Below the pieces are notes generated by a model. It was given only the letters and a program-made list of their open reading frames with translations, was not told where the DNA came from and did not search any database. Shown in pieces: positions 5,821-6,960 of a DNA stretch of 6,960 nucleotides (positions are counted from its first letter, which is position 1; the number at the start of each line of letters is the position of its first letter). Source of the DNA: an uncultured Actinomycetes bacterium (GTDB taxonomy: Bacteria > Actinomycetota > Actinomycetes > S36-B12); contig CAJIYV010000089.1 in assembly GCA_905181745.1 (NCBI GenBank), positions 1 through 6,960 on the forward strand, in the 5' to 3' direction. A program made the position numbers and the translations under genes.

Positions 5821-6960
5821 GTGAGTTCACTTAGTGGGCGCGACCTCAGCGTAATTATAAAGGCGTATGACGTCCGTGGCACCTACCCAGATCAGTTAGA
5901 TGAGGACTTGGCCCACGCTGTGGGAACTGCATTTGTCCAAGTCCTCGGCGTGCGAGCATCTGACGGGGGAGCTGGCGCAGTAGTCGTGGGCCATGACATG
6001 CGTCCATCAGGGCCCTCGTTGGTTTCCTCATTTGCCCAAGGGGTTCGAGAAGCTGGCTGCGATGTCATTGAAATTGGATTGGCCAGTACTGACGGTTTGT
6101 ATTTTGCATCGGGGAGTCTGGACCTGCCAGGTGCGATGTTCACGGCAAGTCACAACCCAGCGCAATACAACGGAATCAAGTTGTGTCGAGCTGGAGCGGC
6201 TCCAGTCGGTCAAGATTCGGGCTTGCGGGAAATTAGTGAACTAATTTCCCAAGGCATAGCAAGTGCTGACACATACTCTCTGGGCAGCGTGTCCGCCCGC
6301 GACGTGCTCCCCGAATATGCCCGCTACCTCCGCGAACTCGTGCCTGTCGAGGCCGGGCGCCACCTCACGGTGGTTGTTGATGCGGGCAACGGCATGGGCG
6401 GCTTTACCGTCCCGGCAGTACTGGGCACTGCGGCGGGGCTGCCGGAATTGCCGTTAACAATTATCCCGATGTATTTCGAGCTGGACGGAAGTTTCCCTAA
6501 CCACGAGGCTAATCCCATTGAACCGGCGAATCTTGTTGACCTGCAAAAAGCTGTGGTTGAGCACCAAGCTGATCTTGGATTGGCCTTCGATGGAGATGCC
6601 GACCGCTGCTTTGTTATTGACCACAATGGCGATGCCGTCACCCCCTCTGCGATCACCGCCCTGATTGCCACGCGTGAGTTAGCCCGTCATCCTGGCAGCA
6701 ACGTGATCCACAACCTCATCACTTCACGAACAGTGCCCGAGGTAGTGGTCGAAAACGGCGGTACGGCTATTCGAACTCGAGTTGGACATTCATTTATTAA
6801 AGAAACTATGGCGCACACCAATGCGGTGTTCGGGGGCGAGCATTCCGGCCATTTCTATTTTCGCGATTTCTGGCGGGCTGACTCCGGCATGCTGGCGGCT
6901 CTGCATTGCATTGCGGCATTGGGGGAGACGCAGCCCGGAGTAACTTTCGCAAGCCTGATG
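5821..6960 (+). CDS. manB: Phosphomannomutase/phosphoglucomutase, 3' end outside the window
   Basis: The first 380 residues of an alpha-D-phosphohexomutase; the frame is open to the window edge and about 70-90 residues (most of domain 4) are missing. These enzymes interconvert hexose-6-phosphate and hexose-1-phosphate in the cytoplasm, supplying mannose-1-phosphate for GDP-mannose and sometimes glucose-1-phosphate. The substrate loop start KAYDVRG is at 14-20. The catalytic phosphoserine loop TASHNP is at 108-113 (Ser110). The Mg-binding loop DGDADR is at 257-262. The sugar-specificity loop GEHSGHFYF is at 339-347. GEXSG followed by H is seen in the PMM/PGM subgroup rather than in phosphoglucosamine mutases. 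All key residues are intact, so the gene looks functional. The start is GTG 5821, 51 nt after the DUF3499 stop. Whether mannose or glucose phosphate is preferred cannot be read from sequence. Confidence 0.95.
   Translation, partial: MSSLSGRDLSVIIKAYDVRGTYPDQLDEDLAHAVGTAFVQVLGVRASDGGAGAVVVGHDMRPSGPSLVSSFAQGVREAGCDVIEIGLASTDGLYFASGSLDLPGAMFTASHNPAQYNGIKLCRAGAAPVGQDSGLREISELISQGIASADTYSLGSVSARDVLPEYARYLRELVPVEAGRHLTVVVDAGNGMGGFTVPAVLGTAAGLPELPLTIIPMYFELDGSFPNHEANPIEPANLVDLQKAVVEHQADLGLAFDGDADRCFVIDHNGDAVTPSAITALIATRELARHPGSNVIHNLITSRTVPEVVVENGGTAIRTRVGHSFIKETMAHTNAVFGGEHSGHFYFRDFWRADSGMLAALHCIAALGETQPGVTFASLM

Overview
The window looks like chromosomal DNA of a Gram-positive actinobacterium. The evidence is a WhiB-family Fe-S regulator, a DUF3499 protein and a DUF5719 protein (all actinobacterial families), frequent GTG starts, and TANNNT boxes placed as in leaderless actinobacterial promoters. 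Base composition judged by eye is mid-50s percent GC, lower than Streptomyces. Together with the large glycosyltransferase/DUF5719 pair this fits Micrococcales or Actinomycetaceae relatives better than Streptomyces, but no gene here fixes the genus. No mobile element, CRISPR array, tRNA or rRNA was seen.

Layout, all genes on the + strand: 1-207 is a non-coding upstream region with a 10-bp perfect inverted repeat and a good sigma70-type promoter with a palindrome inside its spacer. 208-519 is a WhiB2/WhmD-type regulator. 582-3845 is a 1087-residue protein that joins a cytoplasmic GT2 glycosyltransferase domain to a polytopic membrane region with an outer C-terminal domain. 3838-5373 is a DUF5719 membrane-anchored exported protein that overlaps the previous gene by 8 nt. 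5401-5769 is a DUF3499 protein with a probable zinc site. 5821-6960 is the first 380 residues of a phosphomannomutase/phosphoglucomutase (ManB) that runs off the window.

How they may work together: ManB-type enzymes make mannose-1-phosphate (and sometimes glucose-1-phosphate), the precursor of nucleotide sugars. The GT2 domain has the motifs of an enzyme that uses such donors at the inner face of the membrane. The DUF5719 protein is expected on the outer face and is tightly coupled in translation to the glycosyltransferase. WhiB2-type proteins control septation and cell-envelope programmes in other actinobacteria. A conserved envelope-glycan assembly locus is a reasonable reading, but the product of the glycosyltransferase/DUF5719 pair is not known to me and cannot be read from sequence. 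The most distinctive small-scale signal is that the three genes without a real Shine-Dalgarno all begin GTG-AGT and all have a TANNNT box ending 6-7 nt before the start, which suggests leaderless transcripts and several internal promoters rather than one operon.
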